Notes under the pieces: generated by a model
The model's input: the letters and a program-made list of their open reading frames with translations, nothing else
Told to the model about the DNA's origin: nothing
Databases searched by the model: none
Origin: Luteipulveratus mongoliensis
Lineage (GTDB): Bacteria; Actinomycetota; Actinomycetes; Actinomycetales; Dermatophilaceae
Assembly: GCF_001190945.1 (NCBI RefSeq)
Contig: NZ_CP011112.1
Location: 1,240,001 to 1,304,000, forward strand
Length of the DNA stretch: 64,000 nucleotides
Direction: 5' to 3'
In this document: in pieces, positions 1 through 8,467 of the stretch
How positions within the stretch are numbered: the first letter of the stretch is position 1
Layout of the letters: each line of letters starts with the position of its first letter
Made by a program: the position numbers and the translations under genes

Positions 1-1920
1 TCGACGTCGGCTGGCAACGAGGGCGACACGATCGGTGTCTCCAGCGTCGCGCACAACGCGCCGTGGACGATGACGGTCGCAGCCAGCACGCACGATCGCG
101 CAGTCGAGAAGACCATCACCCTCGGCAACGGCAAGAAGTACACCGGTGTCGGCGTGGGCGTGGCGGTCGGACCGGCCTCGCTGGTCAACTCCTCCACGCT
201 GGGCGCCGCAGGTGTCCCCGCGACGGCGGCCGACCTCTGCTACAGCGACGTCGACCAGGACCCCTCCAACGGCGTACAGCCGGCGCTCGACCCGGCCAAG
301 ACCAAGGGCAAGATCGTGGTCTGCACGCGTGGCGGCAACGCCCGCCTCGACAAGAGCGCGGCGGTCAAGGCTGCCGGCGGTATCGGCATGGTCCAGGCCA
401 ACCCGAACGCCGGCCAGTCGCTGGACGCTGACTTCCACACCGTGCCGACCATCGCGGTCGACAACATCGCAGGCGCACCGATCAAGGCGTACGCCGCGAC
501 CGCAGGTGCCACCGCAACGATCTCGGCAGTCTCGACCACGCCGGCGCGCGCGCCGGAGATGGCCGGGTTCTCGTCGTACGGACCGGCCACCGCCGGTGGT
601 GGTGACCTGCTCAAGCCCGACATCACCGCTCCGGGCTCGGGTGTCATCGCGGCCGTCGCGCCTCCGGGCAACAACGGCAACAACTTCGACGCCTACTCCG
701 GTACGTCGATGTCGGCTCCGCACATCACCGGCATCGCCGCGCTGGTCCGGCAGGCGCACCCCGACTGGTCGCCCGCCGCGATCAAGTCGGCTCTCATGAC
801 GACGGCGACCACCCTGGACAACCAGGGCAAGCCGATCCAGCGCGCCGGCAAGAACGCGACGCCGCTGGACTACGGCTCTGGCCACGTCCGCCCGGCGCAG
901 TCGTTCGACCCGGGCCTGGTCTACGACGCCAACTCGACCGACTGGCTCAAGTACGCCTGTGGCATCGGTCAGCTGCAGCTGGTCTCCGACCCGGAGGCCT
1001 GCGACACGATCGGCAAGATCGACCCGAGTGACCTCAACTACCCGAGCATCTCGGTGGGCGACCTGGCCGGCAAGCAGACGATCACGCGCACGGTGACCAA
1101 CGTCAGCAACCAGACCGGCGTCTACCGCACGCAGGTCAAGGCGCCGGCCGGCTTCACCGCGTCGGTCAGCCCGTCCATCCTCGCCGTCCCGAAGGGCCAG
1201 TCGCGCAGCTACACCGTGACGCTGACCCGCAAGGACGCGGCGTACGGCACCTGGGCGTTCGGCACGGTCACCCTGGCCGGCTTCGGCACCTCGAAGTCGA
1301 CCGTCGTCAGCCCGATCGCGGTGCGTGCAGTGGCCGCGTCGGTGCCTGGTGAGAGCGTGCAGACGAGCGCGTCCGGGACGGCGACGTTCCCGGTCGTGAG
1401 CGGCTTCACCGGCACCCTGGGTGCGAAGGCCGGCGGGCTGGTGCCCAGCACCGTGCAGGTCGCGCCGACCACGCAGGCCAACAACAGCACCGTCACGGTG
1501 ACGATCCCGGCCGGCACGAAGGTCGCACGCTTTGCGACCTACGACGCCGACACGCCTGCGGGCACGGACATCGACATCTCGGTCAGCAAGGACGGCGTGG
1601 ACGTGGGTGACAGCGGCGGCGGCACCGCTGAGGAAGCGGTGACGCTCAACAACCCGGCGGCCGGCACCTACACGGTGACCGCGGATCTGTTCGCAGGTCC
1701 GACGTCCTTGGACGTCAAGGTCCACTCGTTCGCGGTCCCGGCCACGGCTGCGGGCAACCTGACCGTGACGCCGGCGACCCAGCCGGTCACGACCGGTGGC
1801 TCGGCCAGCGTGAAGGCCACCTGGAGTGGTCTGACCGCCGGCCAGCACTACCTCGGCGCGGTGTTCTACGCGCAGGGCACGGCGGAGGTTGGTCGCACCC
1901 TGGTCACGGTCAACCCGTAA
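1..1920 (+). CDS. Secreted subtilisin-like serine peptidase (S8), 5'-truncated by window edge
   Basis: This is the C-terminal part of an extracellular subtilase; the reading frame is already open at base 1. The oxyanion-hole Asn is in SAGN (codon 16-18). A PA (protease-associated) insert follows, roughly bases 240-540. The catalytic Ser is in GTSMSAPH (codon 706-708). After the catalytic domain comes an Fn3-like domain (about 1030-1340) and then a beta-rich tail to the stop. The Asp and His of the triad, the signal peptide and any propeptide must lie upstream of the window. The PA plus Fn3-like order resembles large actinobacterial and plant-type subtilases, which degrade extracellular protein. 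A strong hairpin terminator follows the gene. Confidence 0.95.
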   Translation, partial: STSAGNEGDTIGVSSVAHNAPWTMTVAASTHDRAVEKTITLGNGKKYTGVGVGVAVGPASLVNSSTLGAAGVPATAADLCYSDVDQDPSNGVQPALDPAKTKGKIVVCTRGGNARLDKSAAVKAAGGIGMVQANPNAGQSLDADFHTVPTIAVDNIAGAPIKAYAATAGATATISAVSTTPARAPEMAGFSSYGPATAGGGDLLKPDITAPGSGVIAAVAPPGNNGNNFDAYSGTSMSAPHITGIAALVRQAHPDWSPAAIKSALMTTATTLDNQGKPIQRAGKNATPLDYGSGHVRPAQSFDPGLVYDANSTDWLKYACGIGQLQLVSDPEACDTIGKIDPSDLNYPSISVGDLAGKQTITRTVTNVSNQTGVYRTQVKAPAGFTASVSPSILAVPKGQSRSYTVTLTRKDAAYGTWAFGTVTLAGFGTSKSTVVSPIAVRAVAASVPGESVQTSASGTATFPVVSGFTGTLGAKAGGLVPSTVQVAPTTQANNSTVTVTIPAGTKVARFATYDADTPAGTDIDISVSKDGVDVGDSGGGTAEEAVTLNNPAAGTYTVTADLFAGPTSLDVKVHSFAVPATAAGNLTVTPATQPVTTGGSASVKATWSGLTAGQHYLGAVFYAQGTAEVGRTLVTVNP

Positions 1921-1928
1921 CCCGAACG

Positions 1929-1973
1929 CCGGTCGAGTAGGCGAGCCCCTGGGCGAGCCGTATCGAGACCCGG
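1929..1973. repeat. Half copy of the TCGAGTAG / TATCGAGACC dispersed repeat
   Basis: The stretch carries the arm GGTCGAGTAGGCGAGCC, a short spacer and the arm CGAGCCGTATCGAGACC. The same two arms in the same order occur at 48870-48907 within a larger nested inverted repeat. Here the reverse arms are absent, so this is half of the full element. It sits directly after the peptidase stop codon. Confidence 0.8.
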
Positions 1974-1987
1974 CAACGCGTACGCCG

Positions 1988-2024
1988 AGCCGGCCCCGGA
2001 CCATTGCGGTCCGGGGCCGGCTTT
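1988..2024 (+). terminator. Strong intrinsic-type hairpin after the peptidase gene
   Basis: A perfect 15-bp GC-rich stem (1988-2002 with 2008-2022) encloses a 5-base loop and ends in TTT. It separates the peptidase from the clpB regulatory region. Confidence 0.85.
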
Positions 2025-2040
2025 GTGCCCAGAAAGTTGA

Positions 2041-2063
2041 AGTTGAGCGGAACAGACTCAACT
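2041..2063 (+). promoter_or_regulatory. HAIR-type operator (HspR binding site) upstream of clpB
   Basis: The inverted repeat AGTTGAG / CTCAACT contains GTTGAGC-N7-ACTCAAC. This closely fits the actinobacterial HAIR consensus CTTGAGT-N7-ACTCAAG, which is bound by the heat-shock repressor HspR. HspR control of clpB is well known in Streptomyces and mycobacteria. The site lies about 180 bases before the clpB start. Binding here is inferred from the match alone. Confidence 0.75.
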
Positions 2064-2105
2064 TTGCTGTCGTTTGCACTAGAGGAGATGTACGCGGCGG
2101 TTCAG

Positions 2106-2151
2106 CGACGATGCCGGGTGGGTGAGCCTGCGAATCCAGCCGGAGAAGGAG
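2106..2151 (+). repeat. 47-bp dispersed element, diverged copy C
   Basis: This stretch aligns over its whole length with 14174-14220 and 52455-52501: CGACGATGCCGG, then GAGCCTGCGA, then CCGGAGAAGGAG. It is the most diverged of the three copies, and the CCGAGG/CCTCGG stem seen in the 52455 copy is lost. It lies in the 5' leader of clpB, about 95 bases before the chosen start. Confidence 0.7.
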
Positions 2152-2244
2152 TTGAACCCAAAGACTCAGGACGGGCAGGCTGTCCGAGAGCCCGCTGTCC
2201 GGCGTACGGCACGTTCTGATCATCGACACAGAGGGGTAACCACC

Positions 2245-4812
2245 TTGGACCTGCAGCTCACCACGAAGGCGCAAGAGGCGCTGTCCTCCGCCGTCCGCCA
2301 CGCGACATCGTCCGGCCACCCACAGGTGGAGCCGGCGCATCTGCTGCTTGCGCTGACCGAGCAGACCGACACCACGACCGCGCCACTGCTCGAAGCCGTC
2401 GGTACGACGGTCGCGGCTGTCCGGGCCACGGCTCAAGCCGCGGTCGATGCCCTTCCGTCGGCGACCGGCGCCTCAGTGGCGCAGCCGTCGATGTCCCGGG
2501 CGATGCTCAACGTGCTGGAGCAGGCTCGTGAGCTGATGACCTCGATGGGGGACACCTACGTCTCCACCGACCACCTCCTCGTGGCGACCGCGCGGATCGG
2601 CGACTTCGGTTTGGACGCAACGGCTTTGGAGCAGGCGCTGCCCGCCACGCGCGGTGGTGCGAAGGTCACCTCGGCCGAGCCCGAGGGCACGTTCGACGCG
2701 CTCGAGAAGTACGGCACTGACCTGACCGACGCGGCCCGCGAAGGTCGCCTGGACCCGGTCATCGGCCGCGACTCCGAGATCCGACGCGTCGTGCAGGTGC
2801 TGTCCCGACGTACCAAGAACAACCCGGTTCTCATCGGTGACCCGGGCGTCGGCAAGACGGCTGTCGTCGAAGGTCTGGCCCAGCGCATTGTCGAGGGCGA
2901 CGTCCCAGAATCGTTGCGGGACAAGCGTTTGGTGTCGCTCGACCTCGGTGCGATGGTCGCGGGTGCGAAGTACCGTGGCGAGTTCGAGGAGCGGCTCAAG
3001 GCCGTGCTCGAGGAGATCAAGGGCAGCGGTGGCCAGGTCGTCACCTTCATTGACGAGCTGCACACCGTGGTCGGCGCGGGGGCGACCGGCGAAGGCGCGA
3101 TGGACGCCAGCAACATGCTTAAGCCGATGCTGGCCCGTGGCGAGCTGCGACTCGTCGGCGCGACGACGCTGGACGAATATCGCGAGCACATCGAGAAGGA
3201 CGCCGCGTTGGAGCGGCGCTTCCAGCAGGTGTTCGTGGGTGAGCCGTCCGTCGAGGACACCATCGCGATCCTGCGCGGACTCAAGGAGCGCTACGAGGCG
3301 CACCACAAGGTCGCGATCGCGGATTCCGCTCTCGTTGCTGCGGCTTCGCTGTCCGACCGCTACATCACCTCGCGTCAGCTGCCCGACAAGGCGATCGATC
3401 TGATCGACGAGGCGGCATCGCGGCTGCGCATGGAGATCGACTCCTCGCCGGTCGAGATCGACGAGCTCCGACGCGCGGTCGACCGGCTCAAGATGGAAGA
3501 GCTGCACCTGCAGAACGAGTCCGACGACGCCTCGCGCGAGCGGTTGCGTCGGCTGCAGTCCGACCTGGCCGACAAGCAGGAGCAGCTCGCTGCGCTGACG
3601 GCTCGATGGGATGCCGAGAAGGCCGGCCTCAACCGGGTCGGTGACATCAAGGCGCGCATCGATGAGCTGCGCACTCAGGCGGATCGCCTTCAGCGAGAAG
3701 GAGATTACGCCGGCGCGTCCAAGCTGCTGTACGGCGACCTCCCGGCTCTCGAGGCCGACCTCACCTCCGCGCAGGAGGCCGAGGCGACCTCATCGACGGC
3801 CGGCGGAGACGACCCGATGGTCAAGGAGGAGGTCGGCGCCGACGACATCGCCGACGTCATCTCGTCCTGGACCGGCATCCCGGCCGGGCGCCTCCTGGAG
3901 GGTGAGACCGAAAAGCTCCTCAAGATGGAGTCGGTCATCGGTGAGCGGCTGATCGGCCAATCTGAAGCAATCGCAGCGGTTTCCGATGCCGTACGCCGGT
4001 CGCGCGCCGGTGTGGCCGACCCGGACCGGCCGACAGGCTCGTTCCTGTTCCTCGGTCCGACGGGTGTCGGCAAGACCGAGCTGGCGAAGTCACTCGCCGA
4101 CTTCCTGTTCGACGACGAGCGGGCGATGGTCCGCATCGACATGTCGGAGTACTCCGAGCGGCACGCGGTGGCGCGGCTGATCGGGTCGCCTCCCGGCTAC
4201 GTCGGCTACGAAGAGGGAGGCCAGCTGACGGAAGCGGTGCGGCGGCGGCCGTACAGCGTGGTCCTGCTCGACGAGGTCGAGAAGGCGCACCCGGAGACGT
4301 TCGACATCCTGCTGCAGGTGCTCGACGACGGGCGGCTGACCGATGGGCAGGGACGCACGGTCGACTTCCGCAACGTGATCCTGGTGATGACGTCCAACCT
4401 GGGCTCGCAGTACCTCATCGACCCGACACTGTCCGACGACGCCAAGCGCGAGTCGGTGATGGGCGCGGTGCGGCAGGCGTTCAAGCCGGAGTTCCTCAAT
4501 CGGCTCGACGAGGTCGTGATCTTCGACCCGCTGTCGCAGGAGGAGCTGGCCCACATCGTCGACCTGCAGGTCGCTGAGCTGGGCTCCCGGCTCGCGGACC
4601 GGCGGATCACGCTGTCCGTGACGGATGCCGCTCGTGACTGGCTGGCCGACAAGGGCTACGACCCGGCGTACGGCGCCCGCCCCCTGCGGCGGCTGGTCCA
4701 GAAGGAGGTCGGCGACCGGCTCGCCAAGGCCCTCCTCGCCGGTGACATCCGCGACGGCCAGCAGGTCACCGTCGACAAGGACCCCGACGCGGACACCCTC
4801 ACCCTCACCTGA
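2245..4812 (+). CDS. clpB: ATP-dependent disaggregase ClpB
   Basis: ClpB is a cytosolic hexameric AAA+ chaperone that pulls polypeptides out of aggregates together with DnaK. The 855-residue product has an N-terminal Clp_N double repeat (about 1-150). The first AAA+ module has Walker A GDPGVGKT at residue 198. A coiled-coil middle domain follows (about 410-530), and the second AAA+ module has GPTGVGKT at residue 604. The middle domain separates it from ClpA and ClpC. I chose the TTG at 2245 because GAGGGGT lies 7 bases upstream and the protein then begins [13 protein letters not shown], as ClpB proteins do. The frame stays open back to 2122, but that adds unrelated repeat-derived sequence. 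The HAIR box upstream suggests heat-shock control by HspR. Confidence 0.97.
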   Translation: MDLQLTTKAQEALSSAVRHATSSGHPQVEPAHLLLALTEQTDTTTAPLLEAVGTTVAAVRATAQAAVDALPSATGASVAQPSMSRAMLNVLEQARELMTSMGDTYVSTDHLLVATARIGDFGLDATALEQALPATRGGAKVTSAEPEGTFDALEKYGTDLTDAAREGRLDPVIGRDSEIRRVVQVLSRRTKNNPVLIGDPGVGKTAVVEGLAQRIVEGDVPESLRDKRLVSLDLGAMVAGAKYRGEFEERLKAVLEEIKGSGGQVVTFIDELHTVVGAGATGEGAMDASNMLKPMLARGELRLVGATTLDEYREHIEKDAALERRFQQVFVGEPSVEDTIAILRGLKERYEAHHKVAIADSALVAAASLSDRYITSRQLPDKAIDLIDEAASRLRMEIDSSPVEIDELRRAVDRLKMEELHLQNESDDASRERLRRLQSDLADKQEQLAALTARWDAEKAGLNRVGDIKARIDELRTQADRLQREGDYAGASKLLYGDLPALEADLTSAQEAEATSSTAGGDDPMVKEEVGADDIADVISSWTGIPAGRLLEGETEKLLKMESVIGERLIGQSEAIAAVSDAVRRSRAGVADPDRPTGSFLFLGPTGVGKTELAKSLADFLFDDERAMVRIDMSEYSERHAVARLIGSPPGYVGYEEGGQLTEAVRRRPYSVVLLDEVEKAHPETFDILLQVLDDGRLTDGQGRTVDFRNVILVMTSNLGSQYLIDPTLSDDAKRESVMGAVRQAFKPEFLNRLDEVVIFDPLSQEELAHIVDLQVAELGSRLADRRITLSVTDAARDWLADKGYDPAYGARPLRRLVQKEVGDRLAKALLAGDIRDGQQVTVDKDPDADTLTLT

Positions 4813-4910
4813 CCCGCCCTCCCGCACAGCCTTCGCCGAGAGGCATACCTATCGCTCGAGAGGCACACCCGCGAGGTGTGCCTCTCAGTGCGTTGGTTTG
4901 CCTCTCGGCG
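4802..4910. repeat. 109-bp direct repeat, left copy, with nested inverted repeats
   Basis: The sequence matches 5888-5996 at 104 of 109 positions. It begins within the last codons of clpB and ends one base before the stop codon of the enclosed minus-strand gene. Inside it, four copies of GAGAGGCA are arranged as two forward and two reverse. They form an outer 16-bp stem with one mismatch (4834-4849 with 4895-4910) and a perfect inner 12-bp stem (4858-4869 with 4875-4886). It could act as the clpB terminator. Confidence 0.9.
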
Positions 4911-5861
4911 TCAGTGGCAGAGCCAGGTATCGACGGGTATCGGCCGCAGACCACAGGCGTCCATCACCTGACGGAATCGTTCGAGGTGGTACGCGTCGTC
5001 CCAGACCCAGCGTCTGACCCGTCGTTCGCCGGCACTGAGGCGGTCCTCGCGCTGCTTCTCTTTCCAGAGCACGGCCGAGGCCTCATCCGCGGACGCGCCC
5101 TCTGGCACCCGGTACTTCACTCGACCGTCGAACTCACCGATGAGCGCATAGCCCTCCCACCAGAAGTCGACGCGCCCGATCAGACCGCGCGCATCGGTGA
5201 AGTTGATCTGGAGGACCGGCTTGGGCGGTCCTAGCTGGTACATCCGGACTCGACTCAAGGACTCGCCCACGGACTCCGACAGCGGATCGGCCAGGCACAC
5301 GACTCGGCGCGCGTTCCGTTTACGGCGTGCGCCCTTGGGTAGGAGATCGCACTCAGCTTGCAGCTCCTCGACCGTGCAGAGTTCGAGTCGCAGGGCGTGG
5401 TCGGCTGCGGCTACTGCCGATTCGAGCCGGACCTCGCGCGCGAGATCGATGACGGTACGCGCTGGTGCGGTGACGAGGACGTCGTCCTTGATGACGCCTT
5501 CGGGCAGGTTCTTCGCGCGTCGTCGACGGACGCCAGGTGTGCGACCTGCGGTGCCGGCGGGCGTGGTGTGCTCCACGAGCTCGGGCCACTGCCCGATGAT
5601 CGGAAGTCCCCAGAGTGCCGCAGCGCTGTGGTGTGAGAACAGGTGATCGTCCTCGGCCAAGCAGTCGACGGCATGGACCCGCAGCGCCAGCTGCTCCCGG
5701 GGCTCGAGTGCCTGCCATGTGGTGCGGTCGACATAGGTGCCCTGACGTAGACGCTGGTGCTCCGGCTGTGCGCCGGTTGACGCGACTCCCGCACGGTGCA
5801 GTGTGCCCACCGGCCACAGCAGCTCGCGCAGACTGGTGCTCGGTTCATCCGCTGAGGTCAT
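4911..5861 (-). CDS. AbiEi-like / PD-(D/E)XK nuclease-fold protein, single-gene cassette cargo
   Basis: The protein has 316 residues. The N-terminal half has the winged-helix-like features of the actinobacterial 'type IV TA system AbiEi family antitoxin domain' proteins, including the hallmark HHSAAALWGLP. The C-terminal part reads VDFWW, then EFDGRVKY, then EKQRED; this spacing fits a DUF559/Vsr-like PD-(D/E)XK nuclease core (D, ExD, K). No AbiEii-type toxin gene is adjacent, so it is not an obvious toxin-antitoxin pair. The ATG at 5861 is preferred; a GTG at 5894 lies inside the flanking repeat. The gene fills the interval between the two 109-bp repeats almost exactly. Function is unknown; defence or DNA processing is an inference from the fold. 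Confidence 0.75.
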   Translation of the reverse strand: MTSADEPSTSLRELLWPVGTLHRAGVASTGAQPEHQRLRQGTYVDRTTWQALEPREQLALRVHAVDCLAEDDHLFSHHSAAALWGLPIIGQWPELVEHTTPAGTAGRTPGVRRRRAKNLPEGVIKDDVLVTAPARTVIDLAREVRLESAVAAADHALRLELCTVEELQAECDLLPKGARRKRNARRVVCLADPLSESVGESLSRVRMYQLGPPKPVLQINFTDARGLIGRVDFWWEGYALIGEFDGRVKYRVPEGASADEASAVLWKEKQREDRLSAGERRVRRWVWDDAYHLERFRQVMDACGLRPIPVDTWLCH

Positions 5862-5887
5862 GGCCGAAGGGTGGCAGGGAGTCCGAG

Positions 5888-5996
5888 CCCTCACCTGACC
5901 CGCCCTCCCGCACAGCCTTCGCCGAGAGGCAAACCGATCGTTCGAGAGGCACGCCCGCGAGGTGTGCCTCTCAGTGGGTTGGTTTGCCTCTCGGCG
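5888..5996. repeat. 109-bp direct repeat, right copy, with nested inverted repeats
   Basis: This is the partner of 4802-4910 and includes a duplicate of the last bases of clpB. Its outer stem is a perfect 16 bp (5920-5935 with 5981-5996). Its inner stem has one wobble (5944-5955 with 5961-5972). It lies just upstream of the cassette gene and downstream of the hydrolase on the minus strand. Confidence 0.9.
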
Positions 5997-6045
5997 AGAC
6001 GGTGGTGGGGGGTGAGGGGACGAGAGCGCCGTGCGGGGGCGCGGG

Positions 6046-6900
6046 CTAGGGGAGGAGCGCCGAGGCCAGCAGGTCGGGCACCTCGTACGGCGTCATATGC
6101 CCCACCCCGTCGAGCACGTCCAGCCGCGCGCCCGGGATCGCGGCCGCCACCCGTTCGCCGAGCTTGACCGGCGTCAGCACATCGCGCCGACCGACGACCA
6201 CCGTCACGGGCACCTTCCCAAGCGTCGAGGCGGCCGCGGACTCGTCGTGCTGCATCAGCGCCGAGAAGAACGTGCCGTACGTCCCCACGCGCGCCCCACC
6301 GAGCATCGCCCGAGTGGCGGCCACGTCGGCGGCCTCCGCGGCGTCACCGAACTGCCGCCGCGCGGCATTTACCGAGACGAGTCGCCGAGGTCGACCGGGT
6401 GCGCGGGTGACGAGGGTCATCAACTGACGTTCGAGCGGCAGTCCCGGTCCGCGCAGACCACCAATTGCCGTTGATGCCAACAGAACTCGCTCGACCCGGC
6501 CATCAAACGCCGAGGGGTGAGCACCGGCGTACGCCATGACGGTCATCCCGCCCATCGAGTGACCACCGAGCGTCAGCGGCGACGCGGCCGGCACCACCTG
6601 ATCGACGATCGCCGCGAGATCCGAACCCAGCGCCCGCACCGACTCGCCCTGCGGGCGGAGCGAGCCACTGGCGTACGTCGACGAGCCGTGACCGCGCTGG
6701 TCCCACGCGACGACCCGCACGCCACCGTGGGCGGCGAGACGCGAGATCACGGGCAACCACGAGCGGTACGTCAGCACCCACCCGTGCGCGAGCACGACCG
6801 TCGGTGCGCCGGCGGGTAGCGATCGCGGCTCGTGGACGTACGCCGACAGCCGGGCTCCGTCGGCCGCGGTCACCTCGCGTCGCTGCAGGGTCAAAGGCAT
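6046..6900 (-). CDS. Alpha/beta-fold hydrolase
   Basis: This 284-residue cytosolic protein has an alpha/beta hydrolase fold. Visible features are the oxyanion region LAHGW, the DQRGHG motif and the nucleophile elbow GHSMGG. A late Asp precedes GRRDVLTP, and the catalytic His is in DGVGHMTPYE near the C-terminus. The substrate cannot be deduced. The start at 6900 gives MPLTLQRREV; a further in-frame ATG upstream would overlap the divergent neighbour. It is transcribed divergently from the YdeI-like gene. Confidence 0.88.
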   Translation of the reverse strand: MPLTLQRREVTAADGARLSAYVHEPRSLPAGAPTVVLAHGWVLTYRSWLPVISRLAAHGGVRVVAWDQRGHGSSTYASGSLRPQGESVRALGSDLAAIVDQVVPAASPLTLGGHSMGGMTVMAYAGAHPSAFDGRVERVLLASTAIGGLRGPGLPLERQLMTLVTRAPGRPRRLVSVNAARRQFGDAAEAADVAATRAMLGGARVGTYGTFFSALMQHDESAAASTLGKVPVTVVVGRRDVLTPVKLGERVAAAIPGARLDVLDGVGHMTPYEVPDLLASALLP

Positions 6901-6949
6901 GCCGAGGACATTACCGCCGAGTAGATCGAGGAGTGAGAGGCTGTGCCGC

Positions 6950-7606
6950 ATGACGCAGATCGGTACGCCGGGTGGCTCGCCCGAGCGTCCAGCGGTGTTC
7001 TTCGCGGACGCCGCCGAGTGGCGGCGCTGGCTCGCGGCCAACCACGCGACGGAGACGCAGGTGTGGATGGGGCTCTACAAGAAGCACGTCCCCGATCGCG
7101 TCCTGACCTGGGAGGACGCCGTCGTAGAGGCGCTGTGCTTCGGGTGGATCGACAGCGTCGCCCAGCGCATCGACGAGGATGCCGTCCGGCAGCGCTTCAG
7201 CCCGCGCAAGAAGGGCAGCAACTGGAGCGCGGTCAACCTGGACACCGTGCAGCGGCTCATCGCCGATGGTCGGATGGAGCCGGCCGGTCTGGCGGTCTAC
7301 GAGGCGCGTCGTCCTGACCGCGAGCGGGTCTACACCTACGAGAAGGCCGACGCGGTCTGGCCGGAGGCGTACGAGCAGCAGCTGCGCGCGCACGACACGG
7401 CGGCTGCGTTCTGGGACCTCGCGACCCCGGGCTACCGCCGGATCGTGACCCACTGGGTGACCAGCGCCAAGCAGGAGGCCACGCGGGACAAGCGGCTGGC
7501 CACCCTGATCGAGGACTGCGCGGCGGGTCGACTGATCAAGAGTCAGCGCTACGGCGACGAGCCGGGATGGGTGCAGCGCGCCCGCACGACACTGAACCTG
7601 AGATGA
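6950..7606 (+). CDS. YdeI/OmpD-associated family protein
   Basis: The product has 218 residues. It has the typical EWRRWLAANHATETQVWMG opening, a W-x-D-AVVEALCFGWID segment, RFSPRK, and a C-terminal helix-rich part with the SAKQEATRDKRL pattern. Family members are small cytosolic proteins, some linked to bacteriocin or peptide tolerance, but the biochemical role is not established. The ATG at 6950 follows GAGGAGTGAGAGG, a good ribosome-binding site. Confidence 0.85.
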   Translation: MTQIGTPGGSPERPAVFFADAAEWRRWLAANHATETQVWMGLYKKHVPDRVLTWEDAVVEALCFGWIDSVAQRIDEDAVRQRFSPRKKGSNWSAVNLDTVQRLIADGRMEPAGLAVYEARRPDRERVYTYEKADAVWPEAYEQQLRAHDTAAAFWDLATPGYRRIVTHWVTSAKQEATRDKRLATLIEDCAAGRLIKSQRYGDEPGWVQRARTTLNLR

Positions 7607-7738
7607 GTCTGAGATGACGCGGAACCATGTCGCGCTCTTCTCCGTCGAATCCTGCGGTCGACCTGTCATCCTGCTCCGTGAACGTGCGGTCCAGGCGACG
7701 GCCGCACCTGCCCTGACCGACGACAGATAGGTTCCACC

Positions 7739-8467
7739 ATGCTCGTACGGCCCACTTCTCGCGCCGCTCATGGCGTGGCGGCTGCGCTGGCCGTTCTGGC
7801 GCTCGCAGCCTGCAGCAGCGGCTCGGACGACAAGGGCAAGGACACCGGCTCGCCAGCCGCCAAGGTCACGCCGGCCCAGCGACTCGCCCAGTCCAAGCAG
7901 GTCATGGACAAAGCGGCCTCGATGCATCTGACCCTGTCGTCGCAAGGCGTCCCGAGCAAGGCCAACGGCGTGCTCGGCGGTGAGGGTGTCGGCACCCATG
8001 CGCCGGCCTTCAAGGGCAATCTCAAGGCCCAGCTCGCCGGCATCCAGGCCGATGTGCCGGTGGTCGCCGCCAACAACAAGGTCTGGGCCAAGCTGCCGAT
8101 CTGGCCCAACATGCGCATCATCCAGCCCAAGGACTACGGCGCACCCGACCCGGCGATCCTGTTCTCCACCGACCGCGGTCTGTCGAGCCTGATGGTCAAG
8201 ACCACCAACCCCGCCTTCGGCGAGGAGAAGCGCGACGGCAGCGATGTCGTACGCCTCATCAAGGGCAAGGTCGCCGGGCAGGACGTCACCGCGGTACTGG
8301 CGATCGGTGACGCAGCGGTGCAGTACGACGCGACGTACGCCGTCACGGCCAAGAACGAGATGCGCACCATGACGCTGACCGGCAAGTTCTACAACGACGC
8401 GACGTCGACCTACACGCTGCGTCTGGACAAGTACGGCGAGACGGTTGATATCAAGCCGCCGGCCTGA
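7739..8467 (+). CDS. LppX/LprAFG-type lipoprotein (LprG-like)
   Basis: This is a 242-residue exported lipoprotein. The signal peptide ends in lipobox LAAC with the lipidated Cys at residue 25, followed by a Ser/Asp/Lys linker. The rest matches the LppX_LprAFG fold, a half-barrel with a hydrophobic cavity that carries acylated lipids across the envelope in mycobacteria. The stop lies 23 bases inside the next gene, an MFS exporter. This reproduces the mycobacterial lprG-Rv1410c (P55) pair, in which the lipoprotein and exporter work together in triacylglyceride and lipoglycan export. The partnership here is inferred from gene order. Confidence 0.85.
   Translation: MLVRPTSRAAHGVAAALAVLALAACSSGSDDKGKDTGSPAAKVTPAQRLAQSKQVMDKAASMHLTLSSQGVPSKANGVLGGEGVGTHAPAFKGNLKAQLAGIQADVPVVAANNKVWAKLPIWPNMRIIQPKDYGAPDPAILFSTDRGLSSLMVKTTNPAFGEEKRDGSDVVRLIKGKVAGQDVTAVLAIGDAAVQYDATYAVTAKNEMRTMTLTGKFYNDATSTYTLRLDKYGETVDIKPPA

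Noticed and set aside
2122-2244. N-terminal extension of ClpB starting at GTG 2122
   Set aside because: The extension is encoded by the dispersed element and unrelated sequence, while the TTG at 2245 has a good ribosome-binding site and gives a normal ClpB N-terminus.
4911-5861. Complete AbiE toxin-antitoxin system
   Set aside because: No AbiEii-like nucleotidyltransferase is adjacent. The C-terminus looks nuclease-like, so calling it an AbiE antitoxin with partner would be unsupported.
4802-5996. Integron-type attC sites
   Set aside because: The repeats have nested palindromes and a single captured gene, but no GTTRRRY core sites or integron integrase are visible.
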